Origin: Dechloromonas sp. HYN0024
Lineage (GTDB): Bacteria; Pseudomonadota; Gammaproteobacteria; Burkholderiales; Rhodocyclaceae
DNA: 64,000 nucleotides
Assembly: GCF_003441615.1 (NCBI RefSeq)
Contig: NZ_CP031842.1
Span: forward strand, 124,001 to 188,000
Direction: 5' to 3'
Shown: piece after piece, positions 36,533-45,847 of the stretch
How the letters are laid out: each line of letters starts with the position of its first letter
Numbering within the stretch: position 1 is the stretch's first letter
Position numbers and translations under genes: made by a program
Notes under the pieces: generated by a model
Database searches by the model: none
Told to the model about the DNA's origin: nothing
The model's input: only the letters and a program-made list of their open reading frames with translations

Positions 36533-37867
36533 ATGACACTTGCTCAGCCCATTCCAACACCAATGCCTCATTTCCTCATTCTCTCGCATGGCTTCAATAT
36601 GGATGGCCGGGCTGCCAGTCAGACCATTACCGACAAGCTGCCATTCCTTTCTGCTCATGGCGTACATTTATCTGTCCTGTCAGCGGTGACCGGAATCAGG
36701 GATAAAGCGGTTACACATCAGCAACTATTGCCCTGGGGGCCATCCGGGCTGCGTTTCGATCTGCGGCACATGTTGCGTCTTCGTATCGGGAAGGGATTTG
36801 CCTATCGCATGATCATGCTCGTCGTATCTATTGTCTTGCTACCGCTTATCGTTTTGGAGCGCGCCCTGTTCGGACTGCAGAGCCAATGGTCGTGGGCGTT
36901 CCCTGCTGCTATTCGCGGCGCACTGATGCTTCGGAAAACTGCTGGCACAGTCGTGTATTCGACCGGCGGTGCCTATTCTGCGCATTTGGCTGCCTACTGG
37001 CTCAAGCGCTGGCTTGGGGCGCCGTGGATTGCCGAAATCCATGATCCCATGGTTCGGCCGGGGCAGGTGCCGCAGACGCGGGATCAGCGCTTTCAGGCAT
37101 GGCTCGAAAAAATGATCTGTACCCATGCCGACCGCGTCTGGTGGTTTACGGAGGGTGCTTTGCGCGGTGCGCAGGCCCGAAATCCGCAACTCGCGGCGCG
37201 TGGTTTTGTTGTTTTTCCTGGCGCCAATCCACCGACGGTTCAAGCAAGTTACCGTCGTGGCGAGCAATTGGTCTTCGCCCATTTTGGGTCGCTGGATGCG
37301 ACGCGTAGTCTGGCCCCCTTTGTTCGGACACTGGGCCAGTGGCTGCAACGGTATCCGGAACGACGCCGGCAGATCCGCGTCGACATCTACGGAGGCGCAC
37401 TCGATACCGACAGCAGTAAGCTGGCTGAAACGCTGGGAATCGAGTCTCTCATGGTTTGCCATGGGCGACTGGAAGCTTGTCCAGAGAGTGGGTTGTCCGG
37501 TCGTGAGCGGGTCATGATCAAGATGCATGAGGCGGATTGTCTGTTGCTGATGCACGGAATGATTCCAGAATGTCCCGAATACATTCCGTCCAAGGTTTAT
37601 GAGTATTTCTGGACGAGGCGTCCGGTGCTTGCGTTGACCTGGCGCAATCCGCAACTTGATCGACTGGTCATCGAACATGGTGGATACGTTGCGCCGACAG
37701 ACGATCAGGCGGCAATTCTCAACGGCATTGACAGCATCTATGCTGATTGGTCAGCGGGTTGTTTGACGATGACACCGGAGGCATCGCCGCCACTCGGTGT
37801 CGAGCAGGCTGTCCGGCGCATCCTCGATGAATGCGGGACTGCCGGACTGGTGGGAGAAAATAAATGA
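36533..37867 (+). CDS. Glycosyltransferase, GT4-like
   Basis: The 444-residue protein has a Rossmann start HFLILSHGFNMDGRAASQT, a hydrophobic membrane-association stretch (IMLVVSIVLLPLIVL near residue 100) and a C-terminal donor-binding region with PEYIPSKVYEYFWTRRPVLALT near residue 350, typical of GT-B family 4 enzymes. No donor specificity is readable. The ATG at 36533 is used; a second at 36563 just before HFLILSH is also possible. It overlaps the next gene by 4 nt. Confidence 0.8.
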   Translation: MTLAQPIPTPMPHFLILSHGFNMDGRAASQTITDKLPFLSAHGVHLSVLSAVTGIRDKAVTHQQLLPWGPSGLRFDLRHMLRLRIGKGFAYRMIMLVVSIVLLPLIVLERALFGLQSQWSWAFPAAIRGALMLRKTAGTVVYSTGGAYSAHLAAYWLKRWLGAPWIAEIHDPMVRPGQVPQTRDQRFQAWLEKMICTHADRVWWFTEGALRGAQARNPQLAARGFVVFPGANPPTVQASYRRGEQLVFAHFGSLDATRSLAPFVRTLGQWLQRYPERRRQIRVDIYGGALDTDSSKLAETLGIESLMVCHGRLEACPESGLSGRERVMIKMHEADCLLLMHGMIPECPEYIPSKVYEYFWTRRPVLALTWRNPQLDRLVIEHGGYVAPTDDQAAILNGIDSIYADWSAGCLTMTPEASPPLGVEQAVRRILDECGTAGLVGENK

Positions 37868-38802
37868 CCCGGGCGGCGCTGATTGTTCTGGGCTACGGGC
37901 AATTCGATAAGCTCACCCGCCATTGCCTTGATTCGGTACTACCTGCCGCCATCAGCTTGGGCGTTCCTGTATTGGCTGTAGACAACGCTTCGCCGGATGA
38001 CAGTGCCAGCCAGTTGCAGGCGTATGGCGAATTGCATCCTGAGTTGCGCGTCTTGCTTACCGGGGAGAACCTTGGTTTTGCCGGTGGCATGAATCTTGGA
38101 GTCGCTGCCACCGATGCTGATTGGATCGTACTGGTCAATAGCGATACCCGTTTTGCCTCAGATGCCCTGGCGCGGCTGATTGATGCTTTCGGCCGTGCTG
38201 CAGCGGATGTGGGCATCATTGGTCCCCTCACCAACGCTGCGGGCAACGGTCAATACCTGGCGCTCGAAGGGGAAACGCCGGAAACGGTTATTGCTTCTGC
38301 CGGCCGCCTGTTGGCCGATGATACGGGGGTACTAATTCCTTGTTACCGGGCCGATTTTTTCTGTGTCGGTATCCGCCGTTCTCTGTGGGCCAGTTTGGGT
38401 GGTCTCGATACTGTCTTCGGCAAAGGTTATTACGAGGATTTCGATTTCAGCATGCGGGCCCTGCGACTCGGCTTTATTTCCGCCATTTGCGAAGATGCCT
38501 TTGTTTATCACGCTGGGAGCTCAAGTTTCAAGCGAACCGCGGAGCAGAAGCAGTTGATTCGGCGCAACAAGGAAATTTTCCTGAGTCGGCATCCTGATGC
38601 CCGCATGCCCCACAGAAGAGACGACAATCTTGCCGTTCTTATCGCGTATGCGCGGTTGAAGCAGAGCGGGGTCTGGAACGAAGCTTTGGAAACTCGGCAG
38701 AAGCTGCGTGCCGTCATGCTTATGTCCGACTTGCCGCGTAATCCGCTGAAGCGCTGGTTGTGGCGCCGCAAGGTGAGAAAATCAGGTGTTGAAACTTCAT
38801 GA
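37864..38802 (+). CDS. Family 2 glycosyltransferase (rhamnosyltransferase-like)
   Basis: The 312-residue GT-A protein starts with AALIVLGYGQFDKLTRHCL. It has VLAVDNASPDDSA near residue 37, LGFAGGMNLGV near residue 72, the DxD-like VLVNSDTRFA near residue 90 and GKGYYEDFDFSMRALRLG near residue 185. This is the pattern of GT2 enzymes adding rhamnose or similar sugars to O-chain or core. It is coupled to both neighbours by 4-nt overlaps. Confidence 0.85.
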   Translation: MTRAALIVLGYGQFDKLTRHCLDSVLPAAISLGVPVLAVDNASPDDSASQLQAYGELHPELRVLLTGENLGFAGGMNLGVAATDADWIVLVNSDTRFASDALARLIDAFGRAAADVGIIGPLTNAAGNGQYLALEGETPETVIASAGRLLADDTGVLIPCYRADFFCVGIRRSLWASLGGLDTVFGKGYYEDFDFSMRALRLGFISAICEDAFVYHAGSSSFKRTAEQKQLIRRNKEIFLSRHPDARMPHRRDDNLAVLIAYARLKQSGVWNEALETRQKLRAVMLMSDLPRNPLKRWLWRRKVRKSGVETS

Positions 38803-40241
38803 CAATATCTCCGGTCAGACAAATCTTGTCCGCTGTTTGCAGCTTGCATGGGTGGGCGGTTTCGTTGTTCATTGTCCTCCTCGCGACCCTGTTGGCGATA
38901 TTGCCTTTTCCAAACCTGCCGGTGTTGAGGCATTCTCTGCTTTTGCTGTTTGTGCTGCTGGTGGTTTTTCGGTGCTCCGGCTGGAGTGTTCGCTTCCTGC
39001 ATGAGCCGCTAGTGGCCTTATGGGTGGGCTTCCTATTTATCTTTCCGTTGTTGACTGCGGATGCGTCGTCAACACTGGTTAACATGGGCAGGCAATGGTG
39101 GCCTGCCGGATTGGCCTTGATGGCAACATCCCTTGTTGGTCGCATGGCCGTGCCTGGGTGGCGAGACGAGGGTCTCTGTCTAGTCTTGGGGCTGGCCAGT
39201 GCCGTGCCTTTAATGTTGCATCTAGGGATGGTCTTGTTCGTGTGGTGCGGGGTGTTGCCGGCTAGTGTTGGTTTCTGGTCGGGAGATGGGGGCCCGGCGC
39301 AGATTCAGAGTGCGGCACCGGGATCGATAGAGGCATTTCCTTGGGGCTATTGGGGTGTCCACCTGCACCATGCAGATATTGGCTATGCAGCACTACAGTC
39401 AGTTGTGCTATTGATGGCCGCCGGCAGGTCGATGACTGGGAAGGCGAGGGCGCGGCTGGCGATACCCCTCATGCTTTGCCTAATTTGTCCTTTGATCAGC
39501 CACTCAAGAGCCGGTGTCATTTTCGTATTGCTCGCAATGTTTGGCTTGCCGGCGATCTGGATACTGTCGACCTACCAGTCTCGGCAATGGAAAACACTGG
39601 CTGGTTTAGCCGCTGTCGCGCTTGTCTTGGCGGGCGGGCTGTTAATGTTTGCTGGACACACAGACGGTCGCTGGTTGGGCATGGTCAATCGACTTGCGCA
39701 GGGTTTTTCTGGCGATCCGCAAGTGCTCTACTGTGAGGGGCAAGAGGCATACGGTGCTCGACTTAAGCTGGAGCGTCCCGAGTTGTCCCCGATTGATCTG
39801 GCCGATATCCAGACAAAGGTTGCTAATGGCGATGGAACCCGTGTGGCGCTGGCGCGAATCGGTCTTGATCTTGTGCTTGAACATCCGCTGGGCATCGACG
39901 GATCGAAGCAGTCGTTTGAGAAGGCGCTACGTCAGCGCTGTGCACAACCTGCCATTCTGATGGCGCATTCGCACAACGGCTGGATCGATACGGCCTTGGC
40001 GCTGGGCTGGTTGGGGGGGCTGCTCTACTTTTTGTTGCTGGGGTCGTTTTTTCTGACCGGCTGGCGCGCCCTATCGATGGATGGACGTCAAAATACGTGG
40101 GCGCTTGTGCTGGCCGGATTGTCGCTCTTATGGATAGCGCGTGGCGTGTTTGACTCGGTTTACCGCGATCACATGCTGCTGATGCAAGCGCTGGTACTAG
40201 GTTTTGCCTATGCCCAGGTCAGGGCGCGATTGCAGAGTTAG
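38799..40241 (+). CDS. O-antigen ligase/polymerase-family membrane protein (WaaL/Wzy-like)
   Basis: The 480-residue protein has about 11 predicted membrane helices and a large periplasmic loop (about residues 290-385). At its end is the AHSHNGWIDTALALGWLGGLLYF segment near residue 387, with the conserved His of the O-antigen ligase superfamily. WaaL joins O-chain to lipid A-core; Wzy polymerises repeats, and sequence alone does not separate them. Context with core glycosyltransferases favours ligase. It converges with a 4-nt overlap on the GT9 gene. Confidence 0.82.
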   Translation: MTISPVRQILSAVCSLHGWAVSLFIVLLATLLAILPFPNLPVLRHSLLLLFVLLVVFRCSGWSVRFLHEPLVALWVGFLFIFPLLTADASSTLVNMGRQWWPAGLALMATSLVGRMAVPGWRDEGLCLVLGLASAVPLMLHLGMVLFVWCGVLPASVGFWSGDGGPAQIQSAAPGSIEAFPWGYWGVHLHHADIGYAALQSVVLLMAAGRSMTGKARARLAIPLMLCLICPLISHSRAGVIFVLLAMFGLPAIWILSTYQSRQWKTLAGLAAVALVLAGGLLMFAGHTDGRWLGMVNRLAQGFSGDPQVLYCEGQEAYGARLKLERPELSPIDLADIQTKVANGDGTRVALARIGLDLVLEHPLGIDGSKQSFEKALRQRCAQPAILMAHSHNGWIDTALALGWLGGLLYFLLLGSFFLTGWRALSMDGRQNTWALVLAGLSLLWIARGVFDSVYRDHMLLMQALVLGFAYAQVRARLQS

Positions 40242-41389
40242 GCGTCTGCAAGTAAAGCGCTTGCTGCCGTTGCAACACGTTCGACGCTGATTTCCACAAG
40301 GCAGCGACTCTCGCTCTCAAGGTGACGGTCGCAACCTTCGAGCAGGCAAGGAACACAGTCTCCTTCGCCCTGAATCAGCCAAACATTCCCGTGTCGGCGA
40401 CTGCCACGGCTTGCCCATGGGCTTTCATGGCTGTTCCAGCCGTTTGGCCACGGACCCCACTTAATAGGATTGGAGGGGCCGAACAGCGCGATGGTGGGCG
40501 TTCCTGCTGCAGCCGCAATGTGGGTGACAGCTGTGTCCGGGCCCACATATAGCCGAGCCTCCCGTAATAGCTCAGCTGTTTCGGCAAGCGAGAGCTGACC
40601 TGCCAGCGAGCGGCAGGCATGTGGTCTGGATGCGGCAATGGCGTTGACGTAGGCTGCTTCTTCCGGCGCGTTGCTGCCAGTCAGGAGTACTTGTAACGAC
40701 TGCTCGCGCAGCCAGTCGATCAGTGCGGACCAGTTTTCCTGACGCCACATTTTGTAGCGGAACTTTGGGTTGGGATGGATGACCGCATAGTTTTGGCTGT
40801 CTAGGCCAAGTTCATTCTTGCGCTGAACCCAGCGGCTTGGCGAGCAGCGCGGTGTCTGGACTTCGGCAATTGGGGGAATGCCCAGTGACTCAAGCAATTG
40901 CAAGCCCATGCAGATGGTGTGCGTGTGGAGATTGTCAAAAGGAATGGCGAGGTCGAGAAGGCGGCGCTGGGCCCACTGATGTTTTTCATCCGTGAGAAAG
41001 CCACGTGATTTAGCTGATGCCGCTGCCGCGAAAATTCGGGCACGGTCACTGGGCGTTGCGGCAATCGCTAGGTCGTAGCGGCGCCATATACGGGCAAACT
41101 GGCTGACTTTCTCTCGCAAATTAACGCGCTGCGGAAAGATGAGGATTCGGCCCACGTCTGGATTGCCTTCGAGTACACCCTGGGTGCCAGGTAGAACCAG
41201 AAAGTCGACCTCGATATCGGGCCAGGCATTTTTTAACGAGTGTGCCAAAGGGGTGGCCAGCAATACATCGCCAATCCGTTGGGTGCATACCAACAAGACG
41301 TTTCGGGGCTTGAGGATGGGGTCAGGGGGCGAAGTTAAGGCAGACAAGAGTGGGGAATGATCGGAAACGGTAAAGTATTTATAATACAC
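40238..41389 (-). CDS. Family 9 glycosyltransferase (ADP-heptose:LPS heptosyltransferase-like)
   Basis: The GT-B protein has NVLLVCTQRIGDVLLATPLAHSLK (about residues 29-52), WRQENWSALIDWL near residue 215, the donor-site YVGPDTAVTHIAAAAGTPTIALFG near residue 285 and WGPWPNGW. These are features of WaaC/WaaF/WaaQ heptosyltransferases. Three cysteines occur near the C-terminus. The listed start is a GTG within a TATAAATAC-like sequence that looks more like a promoter, so the true start may be a TTG near 41345 or beyond. It is divergent by 47 nt from the next gene. Confidence 0.85.
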   Translation of the reverse strand: MYYKYFTVSDHSPLLSALTSPPDPILKPRNVLLVCTQRIGDVLLATPLAHSLKNAWPDIEVDFLVLPGTQGVLEGNPDVGRILIFPQRVNLREKVSQFARIWRRYDLAIAATPSDRARIFAAAASAKSRGFLTDEKHQWAQRRLLDLAIPFDNLHTHTICMGLQLLESLGIPPIAEVQTPRCSPSRWVQRKNELGLDSQNYAVIHPNPKFRYKMWRQENWSALIDWLREQSLQVLLTGSNAPEEAAYVNAIAASRPHACRSLAGQLSLAETAELLREARLYVGPDTAVTHIAAAAGTPTIALFGPSNPIKWGPWPNGWNSHESPWASRGSRRHGNVWLIQGEGDCVPCLLEGCDRHLESESRCLVEISVERVATAASALLADA

Positions 41390-41436
41390 CGCTCACCTCG
41401 CCGGCCTGAATTGACGAAGCTGCGGGAGGGCGTCAA

Positions 41437-42234
41437 ATGAAACACAGCGGCGGTAATCGGGGCGCTGTTCGTAATGAAAAGGCCGGCATGAAACTCTCCG
41501 TCGTAGTGATCACAAAGAACGAAGCGCACTGCATTGGAGACTGTTTACGCTCGGTGTCGTTTGCCGATGAAGTGATCGTTCTTGATTCTGGAAGTAGCGA
41601 CAAGACCGTGGAGATTTGTCGGGGTCTCGGGGCCAGGGTCGAAGTGACCGATTGGCCTGGATTCGGGCCACAGAAAAATAGAGCGCTCGATTTTGCCCGG
41701 GGAAATTGGGTACTGTCGCTCGATGCTGACGAAGCGGTGACTGACGCCCTGCGTGAGGAAATCCTTCAGGTCATGGAAGCAGGTGTATCCAATGTTTACA
41801 TGATGCCTCGTCTTTCCTCTTATCTGGGGCGTCCCATGCGTCACTCCGGCTGGTGGCCGGATTATGTCGCCCGTCTTTTCCGGCGGGGTAGCGCACGGTT
41901 TTCTCCAGATTTGGTTCATGAAAAGCTCGTTTTTTCCGAGCGTCCGGGGCATTTGCGAGCCCATCTGGAGCACGAGGCATTTACCAGCCTTGAAGAAGTG
42001 ATCGACAAGATGAACCGCTACTCAAGCGCTGGTGCCGAAATGGCTCGGCAAAAGGGAAGGGGCTCATCCCTTGGGCTGGCCGTTCTGAAGGGGCTGGTTG
42101 CCTTTTTGCGGACCTACGTCATACGCGCCGGATTTCTCGATGGTCGCGAAGGATTCATGCTCGCAGTTTCCAATGCCGAAGGTACTTATTATCGTCAAGT
42201 GAAACTGATGCTTCTGAATGACAGGCAACGATGA
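41437..42234 (+). CDS. Family 2 glycosyltransferase (WaaE/KdtX-like LPS core transferase)
   Basis: KLSVVVITKNEAHCIGDCLRSV, VIVLDSGSSDKTVEI, GFGPQKNRAL and LSLDADEAVTD (DxD) are characteristic of WaaE-type beta-1,4-glucosyltransferases of the LPS core. GWWPDYVARLFRRG follows near residue 145. The ATG at 41437 has a strong GGGAGG site 7 nt upstream but adds 17 non-family residues before an internal ATG at 41488, where the family usually starts. It overlaps the next gene by 4 nt. Confidence 0.88.
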   Translation: MKHSGGNRGAVRNEKAGMKLSVVVITKNEAHCIGDCLRSVSFADEVIVLDSGSSDKTVEICRGLGARVEVTDWPGFGPQKNRALDFARGNWVLSLDADEAVTDALREEILQVMEAGVSNVYMMPRLSSYLGRPMRHSGWWPDYVARLFRRGSARFSPDLVHEKLVFSERPGHLRAHLEHEAFTSLEEVIDKMNRYSSAGAEMARQKGRGSSLGLAVLKGLVAFLRTYVIRAGFLDGREGFMLAVSNAEGTYYRQVKLMLLNDRQR

Positions 42235-43094
42235 GACTTTCCCTCATCGTCACCACCTATAACCGCCCGGATGCATTACGGGCCGTCCTGCTTTCCCTTG
42301 CCGCTCAGACGGACTCCGGCTTTGAGGTTCTCGTTGCCGACGATGGCTCCCGACCCGAGACTGCAGCGGCGATTGCCGACGCGGCGATTGATTTTCCGGT
42401 GCCACTGGTCCATCTTTGGCAAACTGATGACGGCTTCCGTGCCGCTGCCGCGCGCAATCTCGCGGTGGCTGCCAGTGGTGGTGATTATCTGGTCTTTATT
42501 GACGGCGATTGTGTCCTGCGTCCCGATTTCGTCGCCCGCCACCGGGCGCTGGCCGAAGCAGGCTGGTTCGTTGCCGGTAATCGCATCCTGCTGGGCAAGG
42601 ATTTCACCATCAACGCCTTGCTGGCGCCGTACCCCCGCCTCCATTTTGATAGCCGTTTGGCCTGGCTGGGGCGTCGGTTGTCGGGAGCCATCAACCGTTG
42701 GCTGCCGCTTTGTTTTGTGCCCGGTCAGGGCTGGCGGAAATCGCAGCCAAATCGCTGGAAAGGAGCGCGGACCTGCAATCTGGCTATCTGGCGCAGTGAT
42801 TTTGATAGCGTGAATGGTTTTGACGAGGCATTTCAGGGTTGGGGGCATGAGGATGCCGACCTTGCCATTCGGCTGTTGCATGCTGGCGTGCGCCGGAAGG
42901 ATGGTCGCTTTGCCACTGCCGTCCTGCATCTCTGGCACCATGAAAATGACCGGTCGAACTTGCCCGAAAATGAGCGCCGTCTGGCCGAGATTCTGGCCGG
43001 GGACCGGGTCCGGGCGCAGCAGGGTATTGATGCCTATACCGTGGAGCAGGTGAGCGCCGGGCGCCGCCAGCAGTTTGGCCCTAACACTGCTTGA
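42231..43094 (+). CDS. Family 2 glycosyltransferase
   Basis: The 287-residue GT-A protein has RLSLIVTTYNRPDALRAVLLSL at the start, VLVADDGSRPET near residue 34, the DxD motif VFIDGDCVLRPDF near residue 89 and a C-terminal galactosyltransferase-type segment with FDEAFQGWGHEDADLAIRL near residue 198. Such enzymes act in LPS core or capsule assembly. It ends 18 nt before the convergent polA stop and closes the polysaccharide region. Its GC content returns to core-genome level. Confidence 0.87.
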   Translation: MRLSLIVTTYNRPDALRAVLLSLAAQTDSGFEVLVADDGSRPETAAAIADAAIDFPVPLVHLWQTDDGFRAAAARNLAVAASGGDYLVFIDGDCVLRPDFVARHRALAEAGWFVAGNRILLGKDFTINALLAPYPRLHFDSRLAWLGRRLSGAINRWLPLCFVPGQGWRKSQPNRWKGARTCNLAIWRSDFDSVNGFDEAFQGWGHEDADLAIRLLHAGVRRKDGRFATAVLHLWHHENDRSNLPENERRLAEILAGDRVRAQQGIDAYTVEQVSAGRRQQFGPNTA

Positions 43095-43112
43095 TGTCGG
43101 CCCAGATCGGAT

Positions 43113-45833
43113 TCAGTGCGCCGCCTCCCAGTTCGCCCCAACACCTACCTCGACAACTAGCGGCACTTTCAACTCGGCTACCTGACTCATCAGTCGCGGC
43201 AGATGGGTGCGGATTTCCATCAGTTCGGCATCCGGTACTTCGAGCAACAGTTCGTCGTGCACTTGCAGGACGAGGCGGGATTTCAGGGCTGATTTTTCCA
43301 GCCAGTCCTGCACGGCGATCATCGCCAGCTTGATCAGGTCGGCCGCTGTGCCCTGCATCGGCGCGTTGATGGCGGCGCGCTCAGCGCCCTGGCGGCGATT
43401 GCCATTGCTTGAACGAATCTCGGGGAACCACAGTCGGCGGCCGAAGGCGGTTTCGACATAGCCCTTTTGCCGGGCCATTTCGCGGGCTTCTTCCATGTAG
43501 GCGGCAACGCCGGGGTAACGGGCGAAATAGCGGTCGATGTAGGTTTGCGCCGCGCTGCGCTCAAGTCCGAGCTGGCGGGCCAGGCCGAAGGCGCTCATGC
43601 CGTAGATCAGGCCGAAGTTGATGCTCTTGGCGACGCGACGCTGGTCGGGGCCAACTTCGAGCGGTGTGACGCCAAAGATTTCGCCGGCTGTGGCGCGATG
43701 TACATCCTCGCCCTGCGCGAAGGCGTCGAGCAGGCGTTCGTCGCTTGAGAGGTGGGCCATGATGCGCAGTTCGATTTGCGAATAGTCGGCTGACACGATA
43801 TGGCTGCCGGGTGGGGCGATGAAGGCGGTGCGGATTTTGCGCCCCTCTTCGCTGCGCACCGGAATGTTCTGCAAATTGGGGTCGCTTGAGGCCAGGCGCC
43901 CAGTTACCACGGCGGCTTGCGAGAAGTGAGTATGCACTCGTCCGGTCTGTGGATTGACCATGCGCGGTAGCTTGTCGGTGTAGGTGCCCTTCAGCTTCGA
44001 CAGGCTGCGATGTTCGAGCAGGAGCTTGGGCAAGGGGTAGTCGAGGGCCAGTTCGGAGAGCACTTCTTCATCGGTGGAAGGGCCGCCCGAAGGCGTTTTT
44101 TTCTTGACCGGAAGGGCCAGTTTTTCAAACAGGATCTCGCCCAGTTGCTTCGGCGAGGCGAGGTTGAAGGGTTGGCCAGCCAGTTCGTAAGCCTGGGCCT
44201 CAAGGGCCATGATCTTCTGGCCCATCTCGTGGCTCTGGCGGGCCAGGACATCGCTGTCGATCAGGATGCCGTTGCGCTCGATCTGCCAGATGACCTGACG
44301 GGCCGGCATTTCGATGTCGTGATAAATGCGCGACAGGCCGGCTTCGTGGGCAAACTGTGGGTGCAGGACGTTATGGACGCGCAGGGTGACGTCGGCGTCC
44401 TCGGCGGCATAGGTGGCGGCGCGTTCGATATCCACCTGATCGAATCCGATTTGCTTGGCGCCCTTGCCGCAGAGGTCTTCGTAGGCGATGGTGGCTAGTC
44501 CCAGGTGGCGGGTGCACAACTGGCCGAGGTCGTGGCCCTTGTCCGACTCGATGACGTAGCTTTGCAGCATGGTGTCGTGGGCGATGCCGGCCAGCGAGAT
44601 ACCGTGGTTGGCGAAAACATGCTGGTCGTACTTGGCGTTTTGCAGGACTTTTTTGTGTTCGCTGCTTTCCAGCCAGGATTTCAGCTTGGTGAGCACTTCT
44701 TCGCGCGGCAACTGGTCGGCGACGCCGGGGGCGGTATGGGCGAGCGGAATGTAGCAGGCCTCACCGGGCGTGACCGATAGCGAGATGCCGACAATGCAGG
44801 CAGCAAAAGAGTCGAGGCTGGTTGTTTCGGTGTCGAGTGCGGTTAGTTCGGCAGCGTTAATCTTGGCCAGCCAGTCGTCGAATTGCGGCCAGCTCAGTAC
44901 CGTTTCGTAGCAGAGCTGAGTGGGGACGGTCGGGGTGACCGGCGTTGCTGCCAACCCTTCGCGGGCGGGCACCGCGGCGGCTGCTTCGGGGCCGTCGATT
45001 TCGCCCAGCCAGGTGCGGAACTGGTAGCGGCTGTAAAGTTCGCGCAGGGTGTCGGTGTCGCGGGGTGTGACGGTCAGCGAGCTAGGTGCTGGCAGATTGG
45101 AGAGGTCGCAGGCAACCGTCACGAGTTTCCGACCGAGCGGCAGAAAGCCGAGGTGGTCACGCAGGTTCTGGCCGACGACACCGCCGATGTCGTCGGCGTG
45201 GGCGACGATTGCATCGAGCGAGCCGTATTGCGTTAGCCACTTGAGGGCGGTTTTCGGGCCGCACTTGGCAACGCCGGGGACGCCGTCGACCGTATCGCCA
45301 ACCAGGGCAAGGTAATCAACGATCTTGTTCGGCGGGACGCCGAACTTGGCTTCGACACCGGCTTCGTCGAGCAATTCGTTGCTCATCGTGTTGTACCAGC
45401 GGACGAGCGGATTGACCAGTTGAGTCAGGTCCTTGTCCCCCGTGGAAATCAGGGTATTGATGCCGTGCGCTGCGGCTTGGGTGGCCAGCGTGCCGATAAC
45501 GTCGTCAGCCTCGACCCCGTCGACCATGAGCAAGGGCCAGCCGGCAGCCTTGATGGCAGCGTGCAAGGGTTCGATCTGGCTGACCATGTCGGTCGGCATG
45601 GGCGGGCGGTGTGCCTTGTATTCCGGGTACCAGTCGTCGCGGAAGGTCTTGCCCTTGGCATCGAAGACGACGGCCTTGTAGTCTGCCTTGTGGTCGGTCT
45701 CGAGACGACGTAGCATGTTCAGAACGCCGTAGATGGCACCCGTCGGCTCGCCCGCCTTGTTGCGCAGTTCAGGCAGGGCATGGAAGGCGCGGTAGAGATA
45801 GGACGAACCGTCCACCAACAATAAGAGAGGCAT
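43113..45833 (-). CDS. polA: DNA polymerase I
   Basis: The 906-residue protein has all three domains: a 5'-3' flap nuclease (about 1-290, with LLLVDGSSYLYRAFHAL and VDGVEADDVIGTLA), a 3'-5' exonuclease (about 330-520) with the intact acidic motif ALDTETTSLD, so proofreading should be active, and the polymerase (about 530-906) with SADYSQIELRIMAHLS, RRVAKSINFGLIYGMS and QVHDELLLEV. It fills gaps in repair and Okazaki fragment processing. The start lies only 14 nt from the divergent LOG-family gene. Confidence 0.98.
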   Translation of the reverse strand: MPLLLLVDGSSYLYRAFHALPELRNKAGEPTGAIYGVLNMLRRLETDHKADYKAVVFDAKGKTFRDDWYPEYKAHRPPMPTDMVSQIEPLHAAIKAAGWPLLMVDGVEADDVIGTLATQAAAHGINTLISTGDKDLTQLVNPLVRWYNTMSNELLDEAGVEAKFGVPPNKIVDYLALVGDTVDGVPGVAKCGPKTALKWLTQYGSLDAIVAHADDIGGVVGQNLRDHLGFLPLGRKLVTVACDLSNLPAPSSLTVTPRDTDTLRELYSRYQFRTWLGEIDGPEAAAAVPAREGLAATPVTPTVPTQLCYETVLSWPQFDDWLAKINAAELTALDTETTSLDSFAACIVGISLSVTPGEACYIPLAHTAPGVADQLPREEVLTKLKSWLESSEHKKVLQNAKYDQHVFANHGISLAGIAHDTMLQSYVIESDKGHDLGQLCTRHLGLATIAYEDLCGKGAKQIGFDQVDIERAATYAAEDADVTLRVHNVLHPQFAHEAGLSRIYHDIEMPARQVIWQIERNGILIDSDVLARQSHEMGQKIMALEAQAYELAGQPFNLASPKQLGEILFEKLALPVKKKTPSGGPSTDEEVLSELALDYPLPKLLLEHRSLSKLKGTYTDKLPRMVNPQTGRVHTHFSQAAVVTGRLASSDPNLQNIPVRSEEGRKIRTAFIAPPGSHIVSADYSQIELRIMAHLSSDERLLDAFAQGEDVHRATAGEIFGVTPLEVGPDQRRVAKSINFGLIYGMSAFGLARQLGLERSAAQTYIDRYFARYPGVAAYMEEAREMARQKGYVETAFGRRLWFPEIRSSNGNRRQGAERAAINAPMQGTAADLIKLAMIAVQDWLEKSALKSRLVLQVHDELLLEVPDAELMEIRTHLPRLMSQVAELKVPLVVEVGVGANWEAAH

Positions 45834-45847
45834 AAGGAGTAATTCGG

